The position numbers and the translations under genes are program-made. A stretch of DNA of 64,000 nt from Myxococcus xanthus (GTDB lineage: Bacteria; Myxococcota; Myxococcia; Myxococcales; Myxococcaceae), in contig NZ_CP017174.1 of NCBI RefSeq assembly GCF_006402735.1, positions 1,429,001 through 1,493,000 on the forward strand. Reading direction: 5' to 3'. Numbering within the stretch: position 1 is the stretch's first letter; every line of letters begins with the position of its first letter. Under the pieces are notes generated by a model. The model ran no database searches. It saw nothing but the letters and a program-made list of their open reading frames with translations, and was not told the origin of the DNA. Shown piece by piece: positions 1 through 7,524 of this stretch.

Positions 1-2
1 CT

Positions 3-1856
3 CTACCGCCGCTTGGGGGGGCTCTTCGTGGGGGCCTTGGCGGGCTGCTTCTTCGGGGGAGGAGGCGGAGGAGGCCGCTTGGCGGGCACCGCCTTGGCCG
101 GCACCGCGGCGACCACGGCCTTCGTCACCGGCACGTCGGGCACGGGCGCCGTCGTCCCCGGGGGCGGCGCGCGCCGCACGGTGTAGAGGAATCCCTCCGC
201 GCGGCAGGTGCCTTCGATGCAGCCGAAGGCGGGCACGGGCGCGTCCCCGAAGTGCTCCATCCAGCCCGGGCCCAGGTTGAGCGGCTCGCCAATGGCCCGC
301 TGGTCCTTGCCCTTGCCGACGTAGCCCTGCATGACGCCGTCCGCGTCCACCCGCAGCTCCAGCGCGGCCTCGCCCTCCGGCGACGCCAGGCCCAGCATGG
401 TGCCGCGGCGCTCGCCCAGGGCCCATTCGAGCCGCAGCGGCGCGCCCGCGCCGTCGTGGATGAGCGCCACGTAGCGGCCCGTGCTGCCCTGCAGCAGCAG
501 CGCGGCCGAGGGGGCCTGCAGCGACGGCCCGTAGAGCATGACGTAGCCGCGGCGCTTCCAGGTGTCCGGCGGCGCGTCCGCGCGCACGCGGGCGCTGAGC
601 ACGGCGATGTCGCCGTCCAGCCCCACCACGTCCACGCGGGCACGGCCCACGCGCGACTGCGAGCGCTCCTCCACGGGCGGGAAGATGATGGCCTTCTCCT
701 CTGCCTCCACCGGCCGGCCGGCGACCAGGAGCGACGGCGCGTCCGGGCCGTCACCCACCGACACCGTGCGCTTCTCGGAGCCCGTCTCCAGCCGGCCCGG
801 CATGGACCGGGGCGATGGCGGACCCAGGTCCGCGTTCAGCGCGGCGCCGGGCTGCGGCGGCACGGGCTTCTCCCCGCTGCGCAGCCACTCCCGGCCCAGC
901 ACGGCCAGCGCCGCCATCACCAGCAGCACGGCCGCGGCCTGCAGGGCCATGCGCACCACCTTGCGCACGCCCTGGCGGACGCGCTGGAGGTGCGTCAGCT
1001 TCACCGGCGCCAGGGACGGCAGGCTGCCCGGGACGAGCAGCTCCAGGTCCGCGATGAGCGAGGTGACGGAGGGGTAGCGGTCCTCCGGGTCTGGCTTGAG
1101 GCAGCGCGTGACGATGGCGTCCAGCCGCGAGTCCAGCCCCGGCTTGCGCCGCGACGGCGGGTCGAAGGTGCCCAGCGGCACCTCGCCCGTGAGCCACTCG
1201 TAGAGGATGACGCCCAGCGAGAAGATGTCCGCGCGCGCGTCCGCGCTCTTCGCGTCCACGCGCTGCTCGGGCGCCATGTACGACAGCGTGCCCATGGACA
1301 CGTGCGTGGACGTGAGCGCGTAGCGCGAGGAGGGGCTGGCATCATCCAGGAAGGACGCCAGGCCGAAGTCCGACACCTTGGCGATGCCGCCGGCCTGCTG
1401 GTCCAGCAGGATGTTCTCCGGCTTCAGGTCCCGGTGGATGACGCCGCGGCCGTGCGCGTACTCGATGGCGCGGCAGATCTGCAGCATGCGCCGCAGCGCG
1501 CCCACGACGTCCAGGTGCGGCTCGCGAATCAGCTCCCGCAGCGACGGGCCGTCCACGAACTCCATCACCAGGTAGTACGTGGTGTCCGTCTTCCCCTTGT
1601 CGACGATGGAGACGATGTGGGGATGGCTCAGGGCCGCGAGCGCGGCGGCTTCCTTCTGGAAGCGCGCGATGAAGGACGGGTCCTTCGCCAGCTCGGGATT
1701 GAGGAGCTTCACCGCCACCGTGCGGCCTAGCGAGAGCTGGGTGGCCTTGTGGACCTCCCCCATGCCTCCGCTGCCGACAAGCTTGTCGAGGTGGTAGCCG
1801 CTGATGATGTCCGGAGAGCGCGGACGGCTGATCGCGGTGGGGTCGATTGAGGACAT
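3..1856 (-). CDS. Membrane Ser/Thr protein kinase with C-terminal extracytoplasmic domain
   Basis: Eukaryote-type (Hanks) Ser/Thr kinase of about 617 aa. The kinase domain covers roughly residues 18-275: Gly-rich loop GSGGMGEV, catalytic HRDLKPEN, DFG as SDFGLAS and APE in MAPEQR are all intact, so it should be active. A single membrane segment (about 310-330) is followed by an extracytoplasmic beta-sandwich-like region and a Pro/Lys/Ala-rich tail. I start at the ATG opening MSSIDP because the 29 codons upstream lack similarity to kinases. It lies 115 nt downstream of the GAF gene on the same strand, so the two may be co-transcribed. The tail may act as sensor or wall anchor (inference). The stop codon is within the first bases of the window. 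Confidence 0.93.
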   Translation of the reverse strand: MSSIDPTAISRPRSPDIISGYHLDKLVGSGGMGEVHKATQLSLGRTVAVKLLNPELAKDPSFIARFQKEAAALAALSHPHIVSIVDKGKTDTTYYLVMEFVDGPSLRELIREPHLDVVGALRRMLQICRAIEYAHGRGVIHRDLKPENILLDQQAGGIAKVSDFGLASFLDDASPSSRYALTSTHVSMGTLSYMAPEQRVDAKSADARADIFSLGVILYEWLTGEVPLGTFDPPSRRKPGLDSRLDAIVTRCLKPDPEDRYPSVTSLIADLELLVPGSLPSLAPVKLTHLQRVRQGVRKVVRMALQAAAVLLVMAALAVLGREWLRSGEKPVPPQPGAALNADLGPPSPRSMPGRLETGSEKRTVSVGDGPDAPSLLVAGRPVEAEEKAIIFPPVEERSQSRVGRARVDVVGLDGDIAVLSARVRADAPPDTWKRRGYVMLYGPSLQAPSAALLLQGSTGRYVALIHDGAGAPLRLEWALGERRGTMLGLASPEGEAALELRVDADGVMQGYVGKGKDQRAIGEPLNLGPGWMEHFGDAPVPAFGCIEGTCRAEGFLYTVRRAPPPGTTAPVPDVPVTKAVVAAVPAKAVPAKRPPPPPPPKKQPAKAPTKSPPKRR

Positions 1857-1971
1857 GGCGGTGAGCGAAGGGGCGGCCAGGGTAGCAGAAACCCGGCGCT
1901 GGAAATGTCCGCTCGTGCACGGGTCGGCATTGCCCCCCGGCAAGCCGCCAGGCGCCCCGCCCGCCTGCCGT

Positions 1972-2562
1972 TCAGAGTCCGGACACCGGGGTGCGGCTCA
2001 CCGCCTGGCGCAGGCTGTTGCGGACCTGGTCCAGGGAGGAGCGCATCTGCCCATGTCGGACGGACGCCGCCACCGCGCGCCCCAGGGACTTGAGCAGCGT
2101 CACTTCCTCCGGCTTCCAGGCGCGGGGACGGCGGCAGTCCTCGAAGGCCACCATGCCCCACCACTGCTGCCGGGAGGGGTTGATGGGGCACAGGAGGATG
2201 GACTGCGTTCCCTGGCGCTCCAACAAGTCCTTCATCATCGGGGGCGCGTCACGGGTGGGGCACGCCACCACCATGCCGGCCTCCAGCATGTCCACCCAGC
2301 CCGGCGCGAACTCGCGGAAGGAGAAGGCCCGCATCACCGGGTTGGCCAGCGGCGACGGCGTGGGCGGCTCCGCCCAGGCGTAGCGCATGTCGGTGATGAA
2401 CCGGCCGTACGTGCCCTGCACGCGGTTTTCCAGGATGTACGCGCGGTCCACGCCCAGCGCGTGGCCCACCATGCTCAGCGCCTCCATGCCGGTGCTCGGG
2501 CCCAGGCCCTTCTCCAGCAGCAGCTTCGAGGCTTCCGACACCTTCGAGAAGGCTTCGATCAT
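1972..2562 (-). CDS. GAF-domain protein
   Basis: A 196-aa cytoplasmic protein that is almost entirely one GAF sensory domain (about residues 10-175). Typical features are the mid-domain ILLCPI strand and the WWGMVAFEDC strand followed by a helix, E-E-V-T-L-L-K-S-L-G. GAF domains bind small molecules or mediate dimerisation. There is no output domain, so it probably acts through a partner, and the Ser/Thr kinase gene directly downstream is the obvious candidate (inference from position). A good sigma-70-type promoter lies about 50 nt upstream of the start. No clear Shine-Dalgarno sequence is visible. Confidence 0.85.
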   Translation of the reverse strand: MIEAFSKVSEASKLLLEKGLGPSTGMEALSMVGHALGVDRAYILENRVQGTYGRFITDMRYAWAEPPTPSPLANPVMRAFSFREFAPGWVDMLEAGMVVACPTRDAPPMMKDLLERQGTQSILLCPINPSRQQWWGMVAFEDCRRPRAWKPEEVTLLKSLGRAVAASVRHGQMRSSLDQVRNSLRQAVSRTPVSGL

Positions 2563-2620
2563 TGGTGCGCTCGTTTGAGTTCCATCCCTGTCCGGGACGG
2601 TCAGTGATTCTCTGAAGTCG

Positions 2621-2650
2621 TATTAAGCAGGATTCTTCTGTTTCTGTCAA
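2621..2650 (-). promoter_or_regulatory. Sigma-70-type promoter for the GAF gene
   Basis: On the minus strand a perfect -35 TTGACA (2650-2645) is followed, after 18 nt, by TTAATA (2626-2621) preceded by TGC, an extended -10 pattern. Transcription would start near 2613 and give a leader of about 50 nt before the GAF gene. The region is distinctly AT-richer than its surroundings. Confidence 0.6.
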
Positions 2651-2787
2651 ATCTCACGTTCACTGGACGGATTGACGGGGGTGTGAAAATCCCGACCCGG
2701 ATGGGTTTTCTCGGACCTCGATAGACGTTTCGAGAGGGCGTCTCAGAAGTCGAGGCAAGGCGGGTTCTTATAGACCCGCAAAAGCAA

Positions 2788-2819
2788 CGGGGGTACCTCC
2801 CTTGGAAGAGGTACCCCCG
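2788..2819 (-). terminator. Strong hairpin terminator
   Basis: A perfect 12-bp stem (2788-2799 with 2808-2819, arm CGGGGGTACCTC) with an 8-nt loop. On the minus strand it lies just after the stop of the small secreted-protein gene and is followed by TTGCTTTT. It separates that gene from the GAF promoter. Confidence 0.8.
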
Positions 2820-2848
2820 CGCGTCGGCATAAAAGCCGTAAATCTTGA

Positions 2849-3082
2849 TTAGTTGGCCTCGGTGGCCGTCGTGGACTTGGCGGCCTTCTTCGCCGGCTTC
2901 TTGGCCTTCTTGGCGGGCTTGGCCTCGGGGGCCGCCTCGGCCTTCGCCTCTTCGGCCTGGGGGGCCTCGGCGGCCTCGGGCGCAGCTTCGACGGCGGCGG
3001 GCTTGGTTTCGGCGGCGGGGGCCGGGGTGTTGGCGAACGCGGTGGCGGCGGCGAGGAGGGCGGCGGCGAACACGGTCTTCAT
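2849..3082 (-). CDS. Small secreted Ala/Lys/Pro-rich protein
   Basis: A 77-aa protein with an N-terminal signal peptide (MKTVFAAALLAAATAFA, cleavage likely after AFA). The mature part is low-complexity: first Ala/Glu/Pro-rich, then a basic KPAKKAKK-type tail like histone H1. I recognise no enzyme domain. The start is the ATG preceded by CGGAG at suitable spacing. Upstream sites with other starts would run through the divergent gene region. It stands alone between a near-consensus sigma-54 promoter and a strong terminator, which suggests an abundant, regulated transcript. A role as exported polycation binding polysaccharide or DNA is possible but only inferred. Confidence 0.75.
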   Translation of the reverse strand: MKTVFAAALLAAATAFANTPAPAAETKPAAVEAAPEAAEAPQAEEAKAEAAPEAKPAKKAKKPAKKAAKSTTATEAN

Positions 3083-3142
3083 GAAAAGCTCCGTTGACGA
3101 ACGACGACGCGAGATTGCGCCGTCCCAGCGAACGAGGGCTTG

Positions 3143-3158
3143 AGCAGGCGGCGTGCCA
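3143..3158 (-). promoter_or_regulatory. Sigma-54 (-24/-12) promoter
   Basis: Minus-strand TGGCACGCCGCCTGCT matches the RpoN consensus TGGCACG-N4-TTGCW at all positions but one. The invariant GG and GC have the required 10-nt spacing. Transcription would begin near 3131, about 50 nt before the ATG of the small secreted-protein gene. Confidence 0.65.
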
Positions 3159-3380
3159 GCGGCGTTGTCAGAGGGAGAGCAGGTGTCTGGCGTGGATGTC
3201 CTTGGGGAGAAACTCCGCAGTTGGAGCTCCGACAATGGGGGCAGGCTCCCCAGGCAGGCAGTTGCTGCTTTGACGATGACGGAGCACTTGAGCAAGCTGC
3301 ACGCGTCATCTGGTTGCAGGGTGTCGGCCCAGCGCCTTCGCCGCGCATGTCGCGCGGTCATGGTGTGGGAGAGATGGTCC

Positions 3381-3848
3381 ATGCGGTTCCTCTGTTTCGC
3401 GACAGCGTTGGCCGTCCTGGGTACGGGTTGCGCGACGGGTATTCCGCTCGAGCGACTGGAGGCCCAGGTCCTCGAGTCGGACCGGTGGCGTCGCGAGTAC
3501 GAGGCGGAGCGGGAGCGCGCCGAGGCGTTCGCGCTGCGCATGGCCCAGCTGGAGTCCGCGCTGGAGCGGGTGCGGCTGGAGCGCGCGGAAGCGGAGCAGG
3601 GTCGCGCGGCGCTGTTGGAGGAGCTGGTGCGCACCGAGGCGGACCGGCATGCGCTGGAGGAGCACAACACCCAGCTGCTGGCGCTGGAGCGCGAGGTCAA
3701 CGAGCTGAAGGAGTTGAAGGAGATGCACGAGGAGCTGTCGGACGTCTGGTACGAGTCCGCGCTGGAGCGTGCACGGCGGCGGTTGAACAATCCGCCCCAG
3801 CCGGCTGCCCTCCCGGCGGCCGGGAATGTCGCCCCGACGGTGCCCTGA
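3381..3848 (+). CDS. Coiled-coil lipoprotein
   Basis: A 155-aa protein. The start MRFLCFATALAV is chosen because a hydrophobic signal and a lipobox-like VLGTGC follow at once, and GGGAGA sits 8 nt upstream; the longer upstream reading frame is not signal-like. After the lipidated Cys, about residues 25-130 form a near-continuous Arg/Glu/Leu coiled coil, ending in a short Pro/Ala tail. It is probably an outer-membrane or periplasmic lipoprotein that spaces or scaffolds. It lies 45 nt upstream of the histidine kinase gene and may share its transcript. No named family recognised. Confidence 0.75.
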   Translation: MRFLCFATALAVLGTGCATGIPLERLEAQVLESDRWRREYEAERERAEAFALRMAQLESALERVRLERAEAEQGRAALLEELVRTEADRHALEEHNTQLLALEREVNELKELKEMHEELSDVWYESALERARRRLNNPPQPAALPAAGNVAPTVP

Positions 3849-3893
3849 CGTCCCGCCGGACGCGCGGCGCCGGCCCCGTGATAGAGGAACGGC

Positions 3894-5324
3894 GTGGCGA
3901 GCTCCCGCATCCCCATCCGCGGCTACCGGGCCGGCTTCTTCTTCGTGGTCGTCCTGCTGTCGGCCGTCACCGCTTTCACGTTGTGGACGGAGGTCCGCAC
4001 GGGCAGCCAGGTGGACGGGTTGGTACAGGAGGCGCTGGAGCGGGCCGGCTCCATTGGCCGCATCCGCGTGGACGCGTTGTCGCTGGAGGCCGCCATCGAG
4101 GCGCATGTCCGCGCCACCGGTGACGCCGAGCGCCGCGCCGCGGACGCGGTGATGGAGCAGATCCTGGCGGACATCCGCGCCTCGTCGGAGGCGTACACAC
4201 GCAACCTCCCGCAGGGCGAGAAGGCGCTGTGGTACCGCTTCAACGCCGCGTGCCAGGGGTTGGCGGACCAGGTGCGCGCGGCGGCCATCTTCTCGCAGCG
4301 CCGCGAGGCGGAGCGGGCCCGGCGCCACCTGGCCGAGCGCATCCGCCCGCTGGCGGCGGAGCTGGACGCGCTGGGCGGCGCGCTGGAGGAGGAGAACGCG
4401 GCCGAGGCACGCAGGCTGGTGAACCGGTTGGAGGACCTGCGCGTGCGCAACACCGCCCTGGGCGCGGGCGCCACGCTGCTGGCCATCCTCCTGTCGTCGC
4501 TGGTGGGCTGGCGCGTCACCTCGCTGCTCAAGCGCCAGGAGGCCATCATCCAGGGCCAGTTGGAGGAGCTGGGCCGGCACAACCAGGAACTGGACGCCTT
4601 CACGCGGCGCGTGGCGCACGACCTCATCTCTCCGCTCGCGCCGCTCAAGGGGTACCTGACGCTCATCCGCCGTACCGGCGCGGTGAACGACGCGGGCGCG
4701 CTGGAGATGCTGGCGCAGTGTGAGTCCAGTGCTGTTCGCATGGGCGAGCTCATCGAGGCGCTGCTGCGCTTCTGCCGCGCCGGTACGCGCGGCGAGAGCA
4801 CGGTGGGTGAGCTGGATACGGCCGTCACCACCGTGCTGTTGGAGGTGGCGCAGACGGCGGCGGCGCAGGGCGTGGCGCTGGAGCGCGAGCTGGAGCCCGG
4901 CGTGGCGGTGGACTGCCCCGGGCAGCTGTTGCAGGTGAGCGCGCGCAACCTGCTCACCAACGCGGTGAAGTACTCGGAGGGCCGGCCCGACCCCCGTGTG
5001 AAGGTGCGCGTGGCCACCGAGGACGGCATGGCCGTGCTGGAGGTCGTGGACAACGGCATCGGCATGGCGCCGGGCACCCTGGCCTCGCTGTTCCAGCCCT
5101 TCTTCCGCGCGCCCGAGGTGCGCGGGCTGCCGGGCCACGGACTGGGACTGGTCACCACCAAGCGCGTGGTGGAGGCGCACGGCGGCACGCTGGTGGTGCG
5201 CTCGGAAGAAGGAAAGGGAACGCACGTGGTGGTGCGCTTCCCCCGCGTGGTGCGCCCGGCGGCGGCCACGAGCGGTTCTCAGGCAACGACTGCTTCCGCC
5301 GGAATGCGCAAGGTCGGCACATGA
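3894..5324 (+). CDS. Sensor histidine kinase
   Basis: A 476-aa membrane kinase with GTG start. TM1 lies at about 14-33, a helical periplasmic region at 34-185 and TM2 at about 190-207. A HisKA domain carries the phospho-acceptor His242 in RRVAHDLISPL, and a HATPase_c domain shows N-box NLLTNAVKYSE, G1 DNGIGM and G2 GHGLGL. All catalytic motifs are present. The stop overlaps the start of the following sigma-54 activator by 4 nt (ATGA), so the two are a cognate two-component pair. The periplasmic part looks like a four-helix bundle, so the signal cannot be predicted. Confidence 0.93.
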   Translation: MASSRIPIRGYRAGFFFVVVLLSAVTAFTLWTEVRTGSQVDGLVQEALERAGSIGRIRVDALSLEAAIEAHVRATGDAERRAADAVMEQILADIRASSEAYTRNLPQGEKALWYRFNAACQGLADQVRAAAIFSQRREAERARRHLAERIRPLAAELDALGGALEEENAAEARRLVNRLEDLRVRNTALGAGATLLAILLSSLVGWRVTSLLKRQEAIIQGQLEELGRHNQELDAFTRRVAHDLISPLAPLKGYLTLIRRTGAVNDAGALEMLAQCESSAVRMGELIEALLRFCRAGTRGESTVGELDTAVTTVLLEVAQTAAAQGVALERELEPGVAVDCPGQLLQVSARNLLTNAVKYSEGRPDPRVKVRVATEDGMAVLEVVDNGIGMAPGTLASLFQPFFRAPEVRGLPGHGLGLVTTKRVVEAHGGTLVVRSEEGKGTHVVVRFPRVVRPAAATSGSQATTASAGMRKVGT

Positions 5325-6664
5325 GCTCAGCCCGCATCCTCGTCGTGGATGATGACCCGCAGGCCCGCGATTTGCTCCAGCGCTTGTTGGGGCCGCTGGG
5401 GGCGGTGACGCAGGCCCCGGACCCGCGGCGCGCCACCGAGCGCATCGCGGAGGGCGCCTTTGATCTGGTCCTCACGGACATGGCCATGCCCGAGCCGGGC
5501 GACGGGCTGAAGGTGCTCCATGAGGTGAAGGCGCAGCTGCCGGACACGCCCGTGGTGGTGGTGACGGCCTTCGGCAACATCGAGGGCGCGCTGGACAGCA
5601 TCCAGCAGGGCGCCTTCGACTACCTGGCGAAGCCCTTCGACGTGGACGCGATTCTGCGCGTGGCGCGCCGGGCGCTGGAGCAGAAGCGGCTGGTGGAGGA
5701 GAACCGCTCGCTGCGCCAGCAGGTGGAGCGCGGTTCGCTGATGCTTGTGGGCCGCAGCCCGGCGTTGCTGGAGGTGTACAAGCACGTGGCGCGCGCGGCG
5801 GCCAGCAACGTGCCGGTGCTGATTACGGGCGAGACGGGCACGGGGAAGGAGATGGTGGCGCGCGCGCTGCACAAGCGCTCGCCGCGCATGAACGGGCCCT
5901 TCATCCCCGTGGACTGCGGCGCGATTACGGAGTCGCTGATGGAGAGCGAACTGTTCGGCCACGCGAAGGGCAGCTTCACCGGCGCGTCCGGCGCGCGGCG
6001 AGGCGTCTTCGAGGAGGCCAGCGGCGGCACGCTCTTCCTGGATGAGATTGGCGACGTTGGCATGAAGGTGCAGTCGCAGCTCCTGCGCGTGTTGCAGGAG
6101 GGCGAAATCCGCCGCGTGGGTGAGAGTGTCCCCGTCAAGGTGGACGTGCGCGTGGTGGCGGCGACGAACAAGGACCTCAAGGCGCGGGTGGCGGAAGGCC
6201 TCTTCCGCGAGGATTTGCTGTACCGCCTGGACGTGGTGCACCTGCACCTGCCGCCGCTGCGGGAGCGGAGCGAGGACATCCCCGCGCTGGTGGAGCACTT
6301 CGCCGGGCGTCATGCGCGCGGCGGGGTGCGGCCGGTGGTGACGCCGGAGGCGAACGCGCGCCTGGCGGCCTACGACTGGCCGGGCAACGTGCGGCAGCTG
6401 GAGAACGTGGTGGCGCGGGCGCTGGCTCTCAACGTGACGGGCGTCCTGGGGCCCCAGGACTTCCCGGAGCCCATCGGGGATGCGTCCACCCCGAAGATGG
6501 CGGGCCTGGCGGGCGACATGCCGAGTCTGGCCGAGCTGTCCCGCCGCTACGCCGCGCAGGTGCTCCAGCACGTGGGCGGCAACAAGAGCGAGGCGGCGCG
6601 CCTGCTCGATGTGGACCGCAAGACGCTCTACAAGCTGCTGGAGGCCCCAGAGGCCGAGTCGTAG
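5321..6664 (+). CDS. NtrC-family sigma-54 response regulator
   Basis: A 447-aa activator of three parts. The receiver (1-120) has acidic pocket DDD and phospho-acceptor Asp53 in LTDMAMP. The AAA+ sigma-54 interaction domain (about 140-375) has Walker A GETGTGKE, Walker B FLDEIGD and an arginine finger region. The Fis-type HTH (about 405-440) contains NKSEAARLLDVDRKTLYKLL. The sigma-54 contact loop reads GSFTGA instead of GAFTGA. It is translationally coupled to the preceding histidine kinase. It should activate RpoN-dependent promoters; the near-consensus one at 3143-3158 is the closest in this window, but a link is unproven. Confidence 0.95.
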   Translation: MSSARILVVDDDPQARDLLQRLLGPLGAVTQAPDPRRATERIAEGAFDLVLTDMAMPEPGDGLKVLHEVKAQLPDTPVVVVTAFGNIEGALDSIQQGAFDYLAKPFDVDAILRVARRALEQKRLVEENRSLRQQVERGSLMLVGRSPALLEVYKHVARAAASNVPVLITGETGTGKEMVARALHKRSPRMNGPFIPVDCGAITESLMESELFGHAKGSFTGASGARRGVFEEASGGTLFLDEIGDVGMKVQSQLLRVLQEGEIRRVGESVPVKVDVRVVAATNKDLKARVAEGLFREDLLYRLDVVHLHLPPLRERSEDIPALVEHFAGRHARGGVRPVVTPEANARLAAYDWPGNVRQLENVVARALALNVTGVLGPQDFPEPIGDASTPKMAGLAGDMPSLAELSRRYAAQVLQHVGGNKSEAARLLDVDRKTLYKLLEAPEAES

Positions 6665-6679
6665 CGCGCGCGGCGCACG

Positions 6680-7006
6680 TCAGTTGATGACGCCGAGCAG
6701 CTCCCGAATCTGCCGCAGCATCTCGATTTCGGCCGCGTGCACGCTGCCGTCGCTGGCGATGAGCGCCTTCGCCTCCCGGATGACGGCGGAGGGGTTGGTG
6801 CGCAGGATGCCCATGTTCGGCGGAGGCAGGGGCTCGTTGTTCCGCAGACAGCGCGTCAGCGCCGCCAGCTCCGGCAGGGGCACGCTCATGCCTCGCGCGG
6901 TGTCCAGGATGTGCCCAATCTCGGAGTGCGCGACGCGGCCGTCGACGGTGGCGACCTGGAGCAGCAGCTTGAGGACTTCGACGTGGAATTGTTCTTCGGG
7001 GCTCAT
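6680..7006 (-). CDS. TerB-like small protein
   Basis: A 108-aa cytoplasmic, all-helical protein. The pattern LLQVATVDGRVAHSEIGHIL and a second half ALIASDGSVHAAEIEMLRQI is the duplicated acidic helix signature (A-x2-DG-x-V-x3-E) of TerB/DjlA-type domains. The TerB family includes tellurite-resistance proteins and metal-sensing or membrane-stress proteins, so no specific reaction can be given. It begins 6 nt after the stop of the SRPBCC gene and is the last gene of a three-gene minus-strand operon. Confidence 0.7.
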   Translation of the reverse strand: MSPEEQFHVEVLKLLLQVATVDGRVAHSEIGHILDTARGMSVPLPELAALTRCLRNNEPLPPPNMGILRTNPSAVIREAKALIASDGSVHAAEIEMLRQIRELLGVIN

Positions 7007-7012
7007 GTCCCG

Positions 7013-7504
7013 CTAGGCTGGCTTTTCCTGGGACGCCCGTCCACCTATTGACGGCGTCAGCGCGCGGCGAAGCACCGAGTGGCGGTGCTCGAAGAGGCGC
7101 CGGATGAAGGCCTCCGCCAGCCGGCCGCCGAAGCGGGGCTCGAAGTCGAGCTGGTCGATGATGTCGACGCCGGCGTGTGTCTCGACGATGCGGCGCTCGT
7201 GCCGCCACTGACGCATCGCGCTCATGGGGGACTCCTCGACGAAGCGGCGTCCCGGCTCCAGCTCGCGCAGCGTCAGGTCGGACCAGCCCACCGGCAGCAC
7301 GCCGCCCAGCAGCAGCTTGCTGCGGAACAGCGGTTGGCCCGGCTCGAAGGGTACGTCCTCGAGCCCCGTCACGCCCGGGGGCGCCGTCATCCGCAGGTAC
7401 GGGTGCATCTCCGTGGAGATGCCCTTCATCGACGTCACCCACGCCCAGGCTTCAGCGGGGGTGACCTCGACGTACGATTCGAAGCGGAGACTGCGAGTTG
7501 CCAT
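7013..7504 (-). CDS. SRPBCC/START-like ligand-binding protein
   Basis: A 163-aa protein with the layout of the SRPBCC (polyketide cyclase / START) fold. It opens with the strand SLRFESYVEV, then helix TPAEAWAWVTS, a middle strand GWSDLTLRELEPGRRFVEES, and a long C-terminal helix ending LFEHRHSVLRRAL. These proteins bind hydrophobic ligands in a cavity and can be catalytic or carriers. It lies 20 nt after the SDR gene and 6 nt before the TerB-like gene, so it is probably co-expressed with the SDR. The ligand may be the substrate or product of that enzyme (inference). Confidence 0.75.
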   Translation of the reverse strand: MATRSLRFESYVEVTPAEAWAWVTSMKGISTEMHPYLRMTAPPGVTGLEDVPFEPGQPLFRSKLLLGGVLPVGWSDLTLRELEPGRRFVEESPMSAMRQWRHERRIVETHAGVDIIDQLDFEPRFGGRLAEAFIRRLFEHRHSVLRRALTPSIGGRASQEKPA

Positions 7505-7524
7505 GACGCCCCCCGGTCCGCGTG

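Noticed and set aside
3306..5225. 639-codon minus-strand frame opposite the histidine kinase
   Set aside because: The plus-strand kinase has complete catalytic motifs; the opposite frame has none and is a GC-bias shadow.
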